A stretch of 64,000 nucleotides of DNA, from positions 80,394 to 144,393 of the forward strand of contig JASFYJ010000004.1 in NCBI GenBank assembly GCA_030055525.1, given 5' to 3'. The position numbers and the translations under genes were made by a program. The notes under the pieces were generated by a model. It searched no databases and was not told where the DNA came from. It saw only the letters and a list, made by a program, of their open reading frames with translations. Origin of the DNA: Archaeoglobales archaeon (lineage in GTDB: Archaea; Halobacteriota; Archaeoglobi; Archaeoglobales; Archaeoglobaceae). This document shows, in pieces, positions 7,211 to 15,932 of this stretch (its first letter is position 1; the number at the start of each line of letters is the position of its first letter).

Positions 7211-8874
7211 TCCGAGAAATTTTATTTTTTATAATAACAATTTTTCTAGTTCTAACACCATCAGCTGCACTGGAGTGTAAGGTTACAGAACTAAATTCAG
7301 CGCCTGGAGAGGAGATAACGATACCAATTAAGATTACAAATACTGGAGAGCGTGAAGAGAGCTACTATCTATCCTACTACGGAGACATCGAGGGTTACTT
7401 CTACTACGATGGAACAAGAGTCAACTCAATAAAGCTGAAAGCTAACGAGTCTGCAACTTTAAACTTCGTTTTCAAAGCTCCAGAGAAAGTTGGAACCTAT
7501 TACATCTCTCTCTACGCTGACGAAAGCGTTGGAATAACTTTGAATGTAAATTATCCAGAAAATTCTATCGAAATTATTCCAAAAATAAACAGTGTCGTTC
7601 TTGATGCAGGAGATGCAGCAAATATAGATATAACCCTAAAAAACAAGTTAAGTACTCGCTACGAGATAATTTTGGACTGCGAAATCCCTGAACATTGGGA
7701 GTGCCATTTCTACGATGGAAATTATGAAATCAAGAAATTAACACTTTCAGCTGGAGAAAGTAGAACTATAAAAGCTTCAATTGAAACTGAGAGCTCTTCA
7801 AGAGTAGGCAGTTACGCAATCAAACTAAAGTTTAATGATAAAACAGAAGAAATTGATGTGCTAATAAACAGAACTCACGCTGGAGAGAAAGGAGAAGTAA
7901 GACTGACTGTTGTTGATAAAGATGGGAAAGGGGTTGCTTCAGCAAAAATCACCGTTGGAAATGAAATTTTCTACACTTCCGGAGATGGGGAAGCGGTAAT
8001 TGAGGTTCTTCCAGGAACTTACGATTTGAAGATCGAGAAAGGGGGATACTATGAGAAGACTATAAGAGATGTAAAGGTCAAAGGGGGAAGAACAAACAAC
8101 ATAGGTACAGTTTTACTTGAGAAAAAGGCCTACTATGCTGAGATAACCGTAAGTTCGCGGGTTTCAGCAACGATTGGTGAGATTACAAGTATTCCAGTTA
8201 AGATAAAGAATTCTGGCTATGCTGACGACAGCTATGCTATTAGAGTTGAAGGGTTACCAGCTGAATATACGGTAAATTTTAAGGAAGGAAACTTAGCTGT
8301 ATCTGAAGTGTTCGTTGAAAGTGGAAGTACAAAGGAATTATACCTAGAAATCTATGTTCCATCAACTGCTGAAGTTTCCGAGATTCCTTTAAAAATCGTA
8401 GCTGAGGGGCACTTTACTGCCGAGGCTGATTTAGTTCTTAAGATTGTAGGTACTTTTAAACTCTACTTTGAGCCAGAAAACGGAAAATACACAATTACTA
8501 CATCTCAAGGAGAGGTAGTTGAACTCAAAGGGAGCATTAAAAACTCTGGAGTTGGAACAACGTTAACAAACATTCGAATTTCAGTTACTTTGCCAAATAG
8601 TGATTGGGAGCTCGAAGATATTTCTCCAGAGATAATACCCTCTCTTAAACCCGGAGAAAGTTATCCACTAACGGTAAAAATTAGCATCCCTGCTGATGCA
8701 TCACCGAGTGAATACAAAATTACGATAGTTGTCAAAGCAGACCAGGTTGAAACTACCGATAGGATTACATTTGTAGTGCAGGAGAAGGGGTATTCAAAAT
8801 TCATAGGCTTGGGAATAATTTTTGCCTCACTGATTGCAGTATACTTCATCGTCAAGAAGTTTGGAAGAAGATAA
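7207..8874 (+). CDS. Secreted membrane-anchored protein with Ig-like (NEW3/CARDB-type) domains
   Basis: Exported surface protein (555 aa). A signal peptide occupies residues about 1-22 (hydrophobic FFIITIFLVLTPSAAL). It is followed by repeated beta-sandwich domains of the alpha-galactosidase NEW3/CARDB kind (ITIPIKITNTGEREESYYL; ITSIPVKIKNSGYADDSYAI; GSIKNSGVGTTLTNI). A carboxypeptidase-regulatory/PEGA-like domain lies in the middle (DKDGKGVASAKITVG...GTYDLKIEKGGYYEKTI). One C-terminal transmembrane helix (GLGIIFASLIAVYFIV) ends in KKFGRR. It overlaps the permease by 4 nt, so it may be an extracellular adaptor or the exporter's product. Confidence 0.75.
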   Translation: MIREILFFIITIFLVLTPSAALECKVTELNSAPGEEITIPIKITNTGEREESYYLSYYGDIEGYFYYDGTRVNSIKLKANESATLNFVFKAPEKVGTYYISLYADESVGITLNVNYPENSIEIIPKINSVVLDAGDAANIDITLKNKLSTRYEIILDCEIPEHWECHFYDGNYEIKKLTLSAGESRTIKASIETESSSRVGSYAIKLKFNDKTEEIDVLINRTHAGEKGEVRLTVVDKDGKGVASAKITVGNEIFYTSGDGEAVIEVLPGTYDLKIEKGGYYEKTIRDVKVKGGRTNNIGTVLLEKKAYYAEITVSSRVSATIGEITSIPVKIKNSGYADDSYAIRVEGLPAEYTVNFKEGNLAVSEVFVESGSTKELYLEIYVPSTAEVSEIPLKIVAEGHFTAEADLVLKIVGTFKLYFEPENGKYTITTSQGEVVELKGSIKNSGVGTTLTNIRISVTLPNSDWELEDISPEIIPSLKPGESYPLTVKISIPADASPSEYKITIVVKADQVETTDRITFVVQEKGYSKFIGLGIIFASLIAVYFIVKKFGRR

Positions 8875-8950
8875 TACTATTTTTCCTAACATTTTAAGAG
8901 ATCTTGTGAACTTTCGATAAATATTTATAATCAATTGCTAAGTTTTCAAC

Positions 8951-9982
8951 ATGGTTCCAACACCAGAAGAGCTTCTGAAAGAACCTGAAGCAGATAAAAA
9001 CTATCTGACAGAACTTATAAATAAGGCCCTCGACGGATTCAGGCTATACAACATAATAACCTCCGCTATAGAATTGGGAATTTTTGATCTTCTTAAAACG
9101 CCCAAAAGCTTGAAAGATTTAAGAGAGAAGTTAAATTGCAAAGAAAAATTGTTAAGAATTTTTTGCGAGGTTCTATGCGAGCTTAAACTTCTCGAAAGAA
9201 CTGAGGAAGGATACGTAGACAGTAAAATATCCTTGGAATTCCTGACCGAAGATTCTTTCTATTCGCAAAAAATTTTCATCGAAAATTTAAAGTACAATAT
9301 GATTTTATGGAACAGCCTGCTTAGGATCCTAAAAGAGGGGCCGATTAAGCGAGAACCAAACAGGTTCTTCTCTGAAAGAGCTATACACTCGCTCGCCCAG
9401 AACTGCAAGCTTGGAGAGTTGCAAAAAACTGTAAAGATTGTCTCTGAACTTAAAGAGTTTAGAGATGCTAGAAAACTACTCGATCTTGGTGGTGGGCATG
9501 GGCTTTATGCTATAGCTTTTACGGCGATAAATAAAAATCTGCAGGCTTTTGTTTTTGATCTACCCGAAGTTGTTGAAAAAACGAAGGAGTATATAAAGAT
9601 GTACAATGCAGAGAGAGTTAGCGTGATCTCGGGAAACTTTTTTAGAGATGATATAGGAGAAAATTACGACATCATCTTCTCATCTTACAACCCCGGAGGT
9701 AAGAAGGCTGATCTCATCCCGAAGATATACTCAGCCCTTAATGAAGGTGGAATATATATAAATAAGCAGATATTTCCTCAAGAAAGGCCCTTTTCACCTC
9801 AAGACCTCGAGTGGAACTTTTGGAGTTTTGAAGGAATTGAAAAGGGTGAAAAAATATATACCTTCAAAAATGATCTCACACTTGGAGAATACATAAAAAA
9901 CCTCGAAAAATGTGGGTTCGAAGTTTTCAGAATCGAAAAATTTGAAGGAGACGCAAAAATTATATTTTCACGAAAAATATAA
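8951..9982 (+). CDS. SAM-dependent O-methyltransferase-like protein
   Basis: Methyltransferase (343 aa) with a winged-helix dimerisation domain at about 25-100 (AIELGIFDLLKTPKSLKDLREKL) and a Rossmann domain with the SAM loop LDLGGGHGLYAIAF near residue 178 and acidic loop VFDLPEVV. The architecture matches the Methyltransf_2/acetylserotonin-O-methyltransferase superfamily, which in archaea includes uncharacterised members. The usual catalytic His cannot be assigned with confidence. A TATA element ATATTTATAA (8921-8930) lies about 25 nt before the ATG, implying leaderless transcription as a single gene. The substrate is unknown. Confidence 0.75.
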   Translation: MVPTPEELLKEPEADKNYLTELINKALDGFRLYNIITSAIELGIFDLLKTPKSLKDLREKLNCKEKLLRIFCEVLCELKLLERTEEGYVDSKISLEFLTEDSFYSQKIFIENLKYNMILWNSLLRILKEGPIKREPNRFFSERAIHSLAQNCKLGELQKTVKIVSELKEFRDARKLLDLGGGHGLYAIAFTAINKNLQAFVFDLPEVVEKTKEYIKMYNAERVSVISGNFFRDDIGENYDIIFSSYNPGGKKADLIPKIYSALNEGGIYINKQIFPQERPFSPQDLEWNFWSFEGIEKGEKIYTFKNDLTLGEYIKNLEKCGFEVFRIEKFEGDAKIIFSRKI

Positions 9983-10046
9983 AAATTAACGGACAAGATG
10001 TACAACTGGTCCACTCTTTTTTTAAATCAATGCTCGTAAAAGTTGT

Positions 10047-10718
10047 ATGGCACCAAGATTTACACCTCCGCCGGCGGAGATAACGATGCTCGAGGGTGGC
10101 TATTCAATCTTAGTGTTTGTAATTTGTTTCATTTTATATTATAAATTGAGAAGTATTTACAAGCTCACAGAGTACCATGGTTTACACTACTTCTCAAATA
10201 CTTTTCTATTCCTTGGATTAGCTTACTTCTTAAGATTCATTGTATTTGTTTTTACGCACTCTTCACAGCCCGAATTTGATGATTTCAGGAATTTGTTAAT
10301 ATTCAGCATAGCCTTTATGGTTTACTCGAGTTCGGCCTCGATTCTCTATCTGATCTACAGTTTAACCTGGAGAATAACCGAAATTTTCAGGAACGAAGCT
10401 CTTTTACATAGCTTGGCAATCTTATTGACAGTTTTGTCCCTTTTAAGCAGACCAGGTTCTACGCTTCTTATTCAAGCAGCGCTTTTAGTTGTTCTGCTCT
10501 TTGCGATAGTCCTAAACTACAAAAAATATGATACTGAACGTAAAACTATGCTTGGACGGATATATCCTCTCTACATTCTAACTTTCTTTTTCTGGATCCT
10601 TAATCTGCTTGTATCCTTTAGAGTATTCATACCCTTCGAATTTAGGTTTTTGGTGTATGGGCTATCTATATTACTACTTCTCATAATCGCACACAGAGTT
10701 CTAAAGAAGATCGGGTGA
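10047..10718 (+). CDS. Archaeal seven-helix membrane protein, function unknown
   Basis: Hydrophobic protein (223 aa) with about seven predicted helices, resembling the membrane sensor-like domains found alone or ahead of archaeal kinases. The opening MAPRFTPPPAEIT is non-hydrophobic, and an alternative ATG lies at 10086. It sits 6 nt upstream of a winged-helix regulator, so the two form a bicistron; a membrane sensor plus DNA-binding partner is a reasonable guess. A 7-bp dyad TACAACT/AGTTGTA (10001-10007, 10041-10047) brackets the promoter, the second half ending on the A of the ATG. Confidence 0.6.
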   Translation: MAPRFTPPPAEITMLEGGYSILVFVICFILYYKLRSIYKLTEYHGLHYFSNTFLFLGLAYFLRFIVFVFTHSSQPEFDDFRNLLIFSIAFMVYSSSASILYLIYSLTWRITEIFRNEALLHSLAILLTVLSLLSRPGSTLLIQAALLVVLLFAIVLNYKKYDTERKTMLGRIYPLYILTFFFWILNLLVSFRVFIPFEFRFLVYGLSILLLLIIAHRVLKKIG

Positions 10719-10724
10719 AAAAAG

Positions 10725-11003
10725 ATGAGGAAAGAAAGAAGGGAGAGGCTAGAAATAATTTATGATATTCTAAGAATAATAGTGTCTCATGGAAACTCTA
10801 TCCTTCCGACACCTCTTTTGAGGTTATCCAACCTTTCCACACAAAATTTCAATCGATATATGGCTGAACTTATCGAAAAAGGTTTTGTTAGAGAAGTTTT
10901 TGATGAAGATGGTAAAAAATACTACACTTTGACGGACAAAGGATTTAAATTTATACAGAAATATAATAAAATACGCGAATTCATCGAGGAGTTTGGACTT
11001 TAA
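10725..11003 (+). CDS. Winged-helix transcription regulator (HTH_45-like)
   Basis: Small DNA-binding protein (92 aa). It has a basic N-terminus (RKERRERLEIIYDILRII), a winged helix with recognition region LLRLSNLSTQNFNRYMAELIEKG, and the wing/beta strand KKYYTLTDKGFKFI. This layout is common in archaeal one-domain wHTH regulators. It is translationally coupled to the membrane protein upstream and ends 62 nt before another regulator. Targets are unknown; the dyad over the promoter of its own bicistron is a candidate. Confidence 0.8.
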   Translation: MRKERRERLEIIYDILRIIVSHGNSILPTPLLRLSNLSTQNFNRYMAELIEKGFVREVFDEDGKKYYTLTDKGFKFIQKYNKIREFIEEFGL

Positions 11004-11043
11004 AATACAAATTAAACATGAACTTTAAAGCGATAGATTTTTT

Positions 11044-11082
11044 AACTTGACAACAAATTTTTGATATGGAAGTTGTCAAGTT
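11044..11082. promoter_or_regulatory. 11-bp perfect inverted repeat over a regulator start codon
   Basis: AACTTGACAAC (11044-11054) and its exact reverse complement GTTGTCAAGTT (11072-11082) are separated by 17 nt that contain the ATG at 11066. A TATA-like CTTTAAAG about 20 nt upstream would place the transcript start inside the left arm. A DNA operator for autorepression is therefore more likely than an RNA hairpin, although a stem with the start codon in its loop is also possible. Confidence 0.7.
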
Positions 11083-11833
11083 GTGGATTCATCAGTCCGA
11101 CTGTCCCTTTATTCTCACCTCTGAAGATTTTGAAGTAAAATACTACCACAACCTGATCGAAACAAACAACAAAACAACAGTTAAAAGAGGATACATAGCC
11201 GCAAGAGACTCTGAAGAGCTTCAAAATTGTTTGAACACTCTTTTATCTAAAGAAAAAATATTAAAATACTTAATCTATGAGCGATGTGAAAAATGTATCT
11301 CAATGAGGATGGACCTGCACTTTACGCATGCAATGGAGACACTTATAAAAAATGGTGGGTACGTCGTAGGACCTTTCATTGCTGAAAAAGGTAAAGAAAC
11401 TTGGCAGATAGGTTTCGACGATAAAAATTCCATGGAAAACTTTTTAGATAGTTTATTCCCCGTCGATGATTACACCATATTGAACCACTACACCCTACCA
11501 GCCGTGGATGAGATGAGCGAGATCCTTGAGAACTTGGATGACCTGATAGCTCTGATAAACACTCTAGCAAAACTTACACCTACTGAAAAGGAAACTTTGA
11601 TAAAAGCTATAAAAGGAGGATACTACGAGCAGCCCAAAAAGATCGATCTCTCTGAACTATCAGACGTTTTTGGAACTTCAAAGGTTGCAATCTACAAGAA
11701 TCTAAAAAGGGCTGAGCATAAAGTAATGGAAGCATTAGTAAAACTTCTTTTGAATATGAATTCAAAAGATAGTGTTGAAAAACTTGCAAAGAGGCAACAG
11801 AAGGTGATAAAAGAAATTACTAAATTTAAATAA
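11066..11833 (+). CDS. Bacterio-opsin activator-type (HTH_10) transcription regulator
   Basis: Regulator (255 aa) with a C-terminal HTH_10 domain: LTPTEKETLIKAIKGGYYEQPKKI, then LSELSDVFGTSKVAIYKNLKRAEHKVMEALV, the classic motif. The N-terminal 150 residues form a sensor-like region with CEKC (residues about 74-77), which could bind metal. It is autonomous, and its own start codon sits inside an 11-bp perfect inverted repeat, suggesting autoregulation. Its 3' end overlaps the convergent ureohydrolase gene by 8 nt. It is the nearest specific regulator to the large catabolic operon that follows, but control of that operon is inference. Confidence 0.85.
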   Translation: MEVVKLWIHQSDCPFILTSEDFEVKYYHNLIETNNKTTVKRGYIAARDSEELQNCLNTLLSKEKILKYLIYERCEKCISMRMDLHFTHAMETLIKNGGYVVGPFIAEKGKETWQIGFDDKNSMENFLDSLFPVDDYTILNHYTLPAVDEMSEILENLDDLIALINTLAKLTPTEKETLIKAIKGGYYEQPKKIDLSELSDVFGTSKVAIYKNLKRAEHKVMEALVKLLLNMNSKDSVEKLAKRQQKVIKEITKFK

Positions 11834-12857
11834 CGCTTTTAGCCAGCATTTCAAAGATATTTCTCTCTATTTCGTACGTTCTATCATTTGCGGCTTTAAA
11901 TACATCCGTTTCCACTATATCAAACCCTAAGATCCTCATATCTCTGCTCCTAGCAGCTTTAATTATTTCGGATATATTTTTATAGATATCATCCTCAGAA
12001 ATTCCTTGGTAATCTACAAACCTCGCCCCCCTCAGCGCGCTGTTGGCTCCAACGTCTATATCTATTGAAATATAGATGTGCTTCGCATCAAGCTCTTTAA
12101 TGGTTTTTTTCCAGATATTTTTAAGGTTTAAACTATCCTTGGGAACTATCTTAACTCCCTTCCTTTCAAAGCCCAGGTAGTAGTTCAGATACCTCTTCAC
12201 CCTGCTATCGTCGATTTCAAAGGCACTCGAGGGTGGATAATCCGAAACTCCCGCAACTATCAGGTTCCCTGGCTCAACAATTTTTTCATCAATCAGAAAA
12301 CTTAAGAATGAGTCTGCATTATAGCTTTCTGGTCTCCAAACTATGTATGGGTCTCTTGGATCAAAAGGGCTGTTGGGATTCGTTTCTAGATCGTACTGTA
12401 TTATGCCACACCTCACCGAGGGTAGTATAGCATCAAAATGGCTATCTAGAACGATCAAAGCTACATCTTCATACTTTTCACTAAAAAATTTTATAATTCC
12501 TCCAGTTAGAGAGTGATCCACACCTATCATTGCCAAAGATTCTGGATCAACGTCCCTTATTCCCTCATACAAGATTTCGGAATACTCTAGACATCCATTC
12601 GAATCTATAAAAGATATCATATTTTCTACTGTAAGTAAATCCACGTATTCTAAAGGAGGTGCTGGCAAAAGCCAAGGTTCAACATCGATTTTGAAGCCTT
12701 CAAATTTCTTGCCAATTTTATACAAAATAGCATCATAAGGATCTTTAAAATTTAAACCTGGATAACCTTTAAAAGCCATTTCCCGCTTGAATTCTATAAC
12801 AGGTTCCCTTTCATCCGCATCCAAAGCGCATCCAACCAATTTAAATTTTTCATTCAT
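11826..12857 (-). CDS. Arginase/agmatinase-family ureohydrolase
   Basis: Predicted binuclear metal hydrolase (343 aa) of the arginase fold. Metal-binding motifs are complete but slightly unusual: GVDHSLTGG (canonical GGDHS), LDSHFDA (DxHxD) and SIDIDVG (SxDxD). Residues 1-110 are longer and less conserved than in agmatinase. The 12-nt gap after the methyltransferase-corrinoid gene makes it the probable last gene of that operon. The family cleaves guanidino, ureido or formimino groups, so a nitrogenous substrate for the locus is possible. The exact substrate cannot be read from the sequence. Confidence 0.72.
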   Translation of the reverse strand: MNEKFKLVGCALDADEREPVIEFKREMAFKGYPGLNFKDPYDAILYKIGKKFEGFKIDVEPWLLPAPPLEYVDLLTVENMISFIDSNGCLEYSEILYEGIRDVDPESLAMIGVDHSLTGGIIKFFSEKYEDVALIVLDSHFDAILPSVRCGIIQYDLETNPNSPFDPRDPYIVWRPESYNADSFLSFLIDEKIVEPGNLIVAGVSDYPPSSAFEIDDSRVKRYLNYYLGFERKGVKIVPKDSLNLKNIWKKTIKELDAKHIYISIDIDVGANSALRGARFVDYQGISEDDIYKNISEIIKAARSRDMRILGFDIVETDVFKAANDRTYEIERNIFEMLAKSVI

Positions 12858-12869
12858 AAAATTAAAAAA

Positions 12870-14651
12870 TTAAACTGGTGCGATCTTCTGCCATTTATCT
12901 CTTATTTCTTTCCAATTCATATTCTTCGCAGCTTCAGCAAACTTTGGCGCTTGATAAGCTTTTTTGCCAACTATACCTAATGGAAACGTCTTTACGAACT
13001 CCTCAGTTATAGGCCCACCGCCACAGATGAATGGTACTTCAATTCCGCGTTCTATAAGTTTTTGAGCGATCTTTGGGAAAGCTGTCATCGTAGTTGTCAT
13101 CAAAGCAGTTCCAGTTACCATCACTGGCTTGTATTTTTCAACTGCTTTAACTACTTCATCAACTGGCACATCCTTGCCGAGATCAATTACTTCCCAACCA
13201 TCCGCTATTAGGAAAGCCTTTGCAAGGTTCTTGCCTAAATCGTGCAAGTCTCCTTCTGCAACATGCATAACCACTTTACCCTTCTTCTCAACTTTAGATT
13301 CTCCGCTTAGCTCTTCAAGTATCTTTATGCCCTCCTGCATTGCATTCGCTGCTAAAACGACCTGCGGTAAGTAAAATACTCCATTTTCGTAAAGCTTTGT
13401 AACAGCATTCATCCCCAAGGTTAAGCCCTTATCTACCACTTCCTTAGCGTTGTACTTTTTAAGTGCTTCCTTAACTAATTTGGAAACTTTTTCAGCCTCT
13501 CCCCTGAAAACAGCTTCTGCTATGGATTTAAATGGTTCTTCTTTGGGAAGCATATCTCTTATAAGTTCTTCGGGATTCTGAGACCTTCTTTTCTCCTCCT
13601 CTTTCAAAATTTCTGCCGCAAGTAAGGAAGTTGTTTTTACCTTCCTTCCCTTCTTCTCCGCATACTCTCTCGCAGCCTCTACGAATGCCACTATATTCTG
13701 CAATGGTGTTATTGGGGGTATTCCGCATCCTGGGGCTAAAATATCTACACCGCTCTCCAAAGCTTTGAAGGCTTCCGCCTTAACCTCTTCAGGTTTTCCA
13801 AACGGCAGTGTCTTCTTGGTTGATACGTTCCCAACAAGTGCTATATCCTCCCCTATAATTTTTCTGGCCTCTAAGAGATCTACGACTTCTTCAATGCTAA
13901 GCCCGTTGTATCCACATTCCGCCATGTGGGGTAGGATCTTTTTCACATCACCGCATATGTGAAGTATCGAAGGCGCTCCAACGTTTTCAGTTATTTCTAA
14001 ATGCTTTGGAACAACAAATTCTTTGAACATAGATGGATCCAAAACATCTGGAGCGGCAGTAGGATCTGGTATAACGTAGTAGTCTGCTCCAGCTTTTATC
14101 ATATCCTTTAGCACAATTATCAAAGCCTCGGTAGCGACATCTAAGATCTCTTTAACCTTATTCGGTTCCGTTATGCACATCCCCAAAAGTTTCTCTGTAC
14201 CTACAAGGTGTCCAGCTAAGGTAAATGGACCCTCAAAACCAACAAGAATCGGTAAGAAGTCACCAACGGATTTTCTAAGAATCTTTATCGATTCCCTCAC
14301 AACAGGGATTCTTCCCCTTTCAAGCAAATCGTCGGGAAGTTTTATTTGATCAATAGGCAGATGTTTCGAAACTGATGGTTGTCTAACTTCCGTACCCCAG
14401 TTTATACCGCATCCCATTGCCTCTGCAACAACCGTCAAGCAGAATGGAACTCTTGCAACCTCAAGCTTTGCGAGTTCCCAAAGTGATGCCCCAAGTTTTG
14501 CCATCTTTTCCGGATCTTTATGAACTGCAGGATAGTAAGCGTTAAAGACTGCCATTGCATCTCTTATACCTAAAGTTGTAGCAGATGATGCAGGAGTATA
14601 ATCTACGGAACCTCTCATCAACGCCGCAAGAACCCTCCTTTTCGGACTCAT
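12870..14651 (-). CDS. Methylcobamide:CoM methyltransferase fused to a corrinoid protein
   Basis: Two-part methyltransferase (593 aa from the ATG at 14651; a TTG at 14660 is less likely). Residues about 1-340 are a UroD-fold MT2 domain like MtaA/MtbA with the zinc ligands HICGD and GCGIPP. Residues about 370-450 form the helical cap, and about 465-590 the cobalamin-binding domain with the base-off motif GDLHDLGKN. Such a protein could carry a methyl group on cobalamin and pass it to coenzyme M, feeding MCR. Methanosarcina methylsulfide enzymes (MtsD/F/H) fuse the same domains in the other order. No separate substrate-specific MT1 is adjacent. A GGTGG ribosome site precedes the ATG. Confidence 0.88.
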   Translation of the reverse strand: MSPKRRVLAALMRGSVDYTPASSATTLGIRDAMAVFNAYYPAVHKDPEKMAKLGASLWELAKLEVARVPFCLTVVAEAMGCGINWGTEVRQPSVSKHLPIDQIKLPDDLLERGRIPVVRESIKILRKSVGDFLPILVGFEGPFTLAGHLVGTEKLLGMCITEPNKVKEILDVATEALIIVLKDMIKAGADYYVIPDPTAAPDVLDPSMFKEFVVPKHLEITENVGAPSILHICGDVKKILPHMAECGYNGLSIEEVVDLLEARKIIGEDIALVGNVSTKKTLPFGKPEEVKAEAFKALESGVDILAPGCGIPPITPLQNIVAFVEAAREYAEKKGRKVKTTSLLAAEILKEEEKRRSQNPEELIRDMLPKEEPFKSIAEAVFRGEAEKVSKLVKEALKKYNAKEVVDKGLTLGMNAVTKLYENGVFYLPQVVLAANAMQEGIKILEELSGESKVEKKGKVVMHVAEGDLHDLGKNLAKAFLIADGWEVIDLGKDVPVDEVVKAVEKYKPVMVTGTALMTTTMTAFPKIAQKLIERGIEVPFICGGGPITEEFVKTFPLGIVGKKAYQAPKFAEAAKNMNWKEIRDKWQKIAPV

Positions 14652-14690
14652 ACTAATCAACCACCACTAAAATATAAAAATTTTAAAGAA

Positions 14691-15932
14691 TTATTTCTTC
14701 AGAACTTCGCTTAGAATTTCAGTCACATCCATCATCTTCATCTTTGAACCAGCAAGCGTTATTGCATCACTCAGATTTCTGTAGCAGAACGGGCAAGTAC
14801 TTGTAAGTATTTCAGCTCCAGTTTCTTCAGCTTCTGCTACTCTTTTAGCAGCAGTTTCCAGTGAGTATTCTGGGAACGCTGCTCTAACTCCACCACCAGC
14901 ACCACAGCAGAAGGAGAACTTTCTGTTTCTCGGCATTTCGACAAACTTTAAACCTGGAATTGCCTTAAGTACCTCTCTAGGATCCTCATAGACTTCGCAG
15001 TGCCTGCCAAGATGGCATGGGTCGTGGTAGGTTACAACTTTCTCAAACTTGCCTTTAAATTCAACTTCTCCCTTTCTTATCATCTCCGCAATTACCTGCG
15101 TTGAATGCAGAACCTTTGCCTCGAAGTTAATTCCAAGCTTGTCTTTATAACCCTCCGGTAATCCCTCTTGGTAGTCCTTCTTCAGAGCCTTGTAGCATCC
15201 GGCGCATGATGTTATAAACCCTTCAGCTCCGTATCTATCAAGCAAAGTTGCGTTGTGCTCAGCGAATTCCTTTGCAAGCTCCCATTGTCCTGTTCTGAAT
15301 AAAGGTGAGCCGCAGCACCATTCATCTTGTGCTACTGTAAAATCTACTCCTAAAGCTTTGAAGATGTTGACAGTCGCTAAGGCTATCTGTTTCTGCCTGT
15401 AAGATGCCGTGCATCCAACAAAATAAACGTAAGTTGCTTTTTTCGGTAGAGATTCTTTAACAGAGTTTGGTAACCAGTTAAGTCGATCTGAATGTTTCTC
15501 CATGTACGGATTTCTCTCCACTTTTATATGGTTGCTCCATCTCTTTATCGCTTCAGGAACCTTCCCGAATCTCCAAGCTTCAGCCCTTAACGCCTCGATA
15601 GTCCTCATTATCGCTGGTTTGAAGTCTGTTTCGCACATCTGCTGGCAAGCTCCGCATGTTGTGCATGTAAATACTGCATGCATAACGGAATCTGTGAACT
15701 GCAGCTTGTCCTTAAGAAGACCCCTTGCGAGTGAAGATTTTGCTCTGCTTCCAAAGTACGAATCAAGTTTAAATTTATCTCCCTGAGGGCAGCCTATCGC
15801 AGCAAAGTTCTCCTTTGCTCCATATTCGTAGAGATACTTGCAGTTGCTGCAGTGGGTGCACATGGAGATGTAGTTGTAAAGTTCAGCAAGCTTTTCATAA
15901 TCTTTCCTAACTAAAGGATGCTCGGCTCCCAT
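14691..15932 (-). CDS. HdrD/GlpC-like Fe-S oxidoreductase (CCG domains)
   Basis: Electron-transfer subunit (413 aa). An N-terminal ferredoxin-like part has MCTHCSNCKYL and CTTCGACQQMCETD. Two cysteine-rich CCG domains follow: WCCGSPLFRTGQ with CAGCY, and FCCGAGGGVR with CPFCY. These domains bind the noncubane 4Fe-4S clusters of HdrB/HdrD. Its start codon overlaps the stop of the FAD oxidase (TAATG), so the two are translationally coupled and likely form a GlcDF/Dld-like complex. Electrons could go to menaquinone or to CoM-S-S-CoB chemistry; which one is not visible. Confidence 0.88.
   Translation of the reverse strand: MGAEHPLVRKDYEKLAELYNYISMCTHCSNCKYLYEYGAKENFAAIGCPQGDKFKLDSYFGSRAKSSLARGLLKDKLQFTDSVMHAVFTCTTCGACQQMCETDFKPAIMRTIEALRAEAWRFGKVPEAIKRWSNHIKVERNPYMEKHSDRLNWLPNSVKESLPKKATYVYFVGCTASYRQKQIALATVNIFKALGVDFTVAQDEWCCGSPLFRTGQWELAKEFAEHNATLLDRYGAEGFITSCAGCYKALKKDYQEGLPEGYKDKLGINFEAKVLHSTQVIAEMIRKGEVEFKGKFEKVVTYHDPCHLGRHCEVYEDPREVLKAIPGLKFVEMPRNRKFSFCCGAGGGVRAAFPEYSLETAAKRVAEAEETGAEILTSTCPFCYRNLSDAITLAGSKMKMMDVTEILSEVLKK

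Noticed and set aside
13528..13728. 66-aa leftward frame inside the methyltransferase gene
   Set aside because: Arg/Gly-rich shadow of the conserved gene in another frame.
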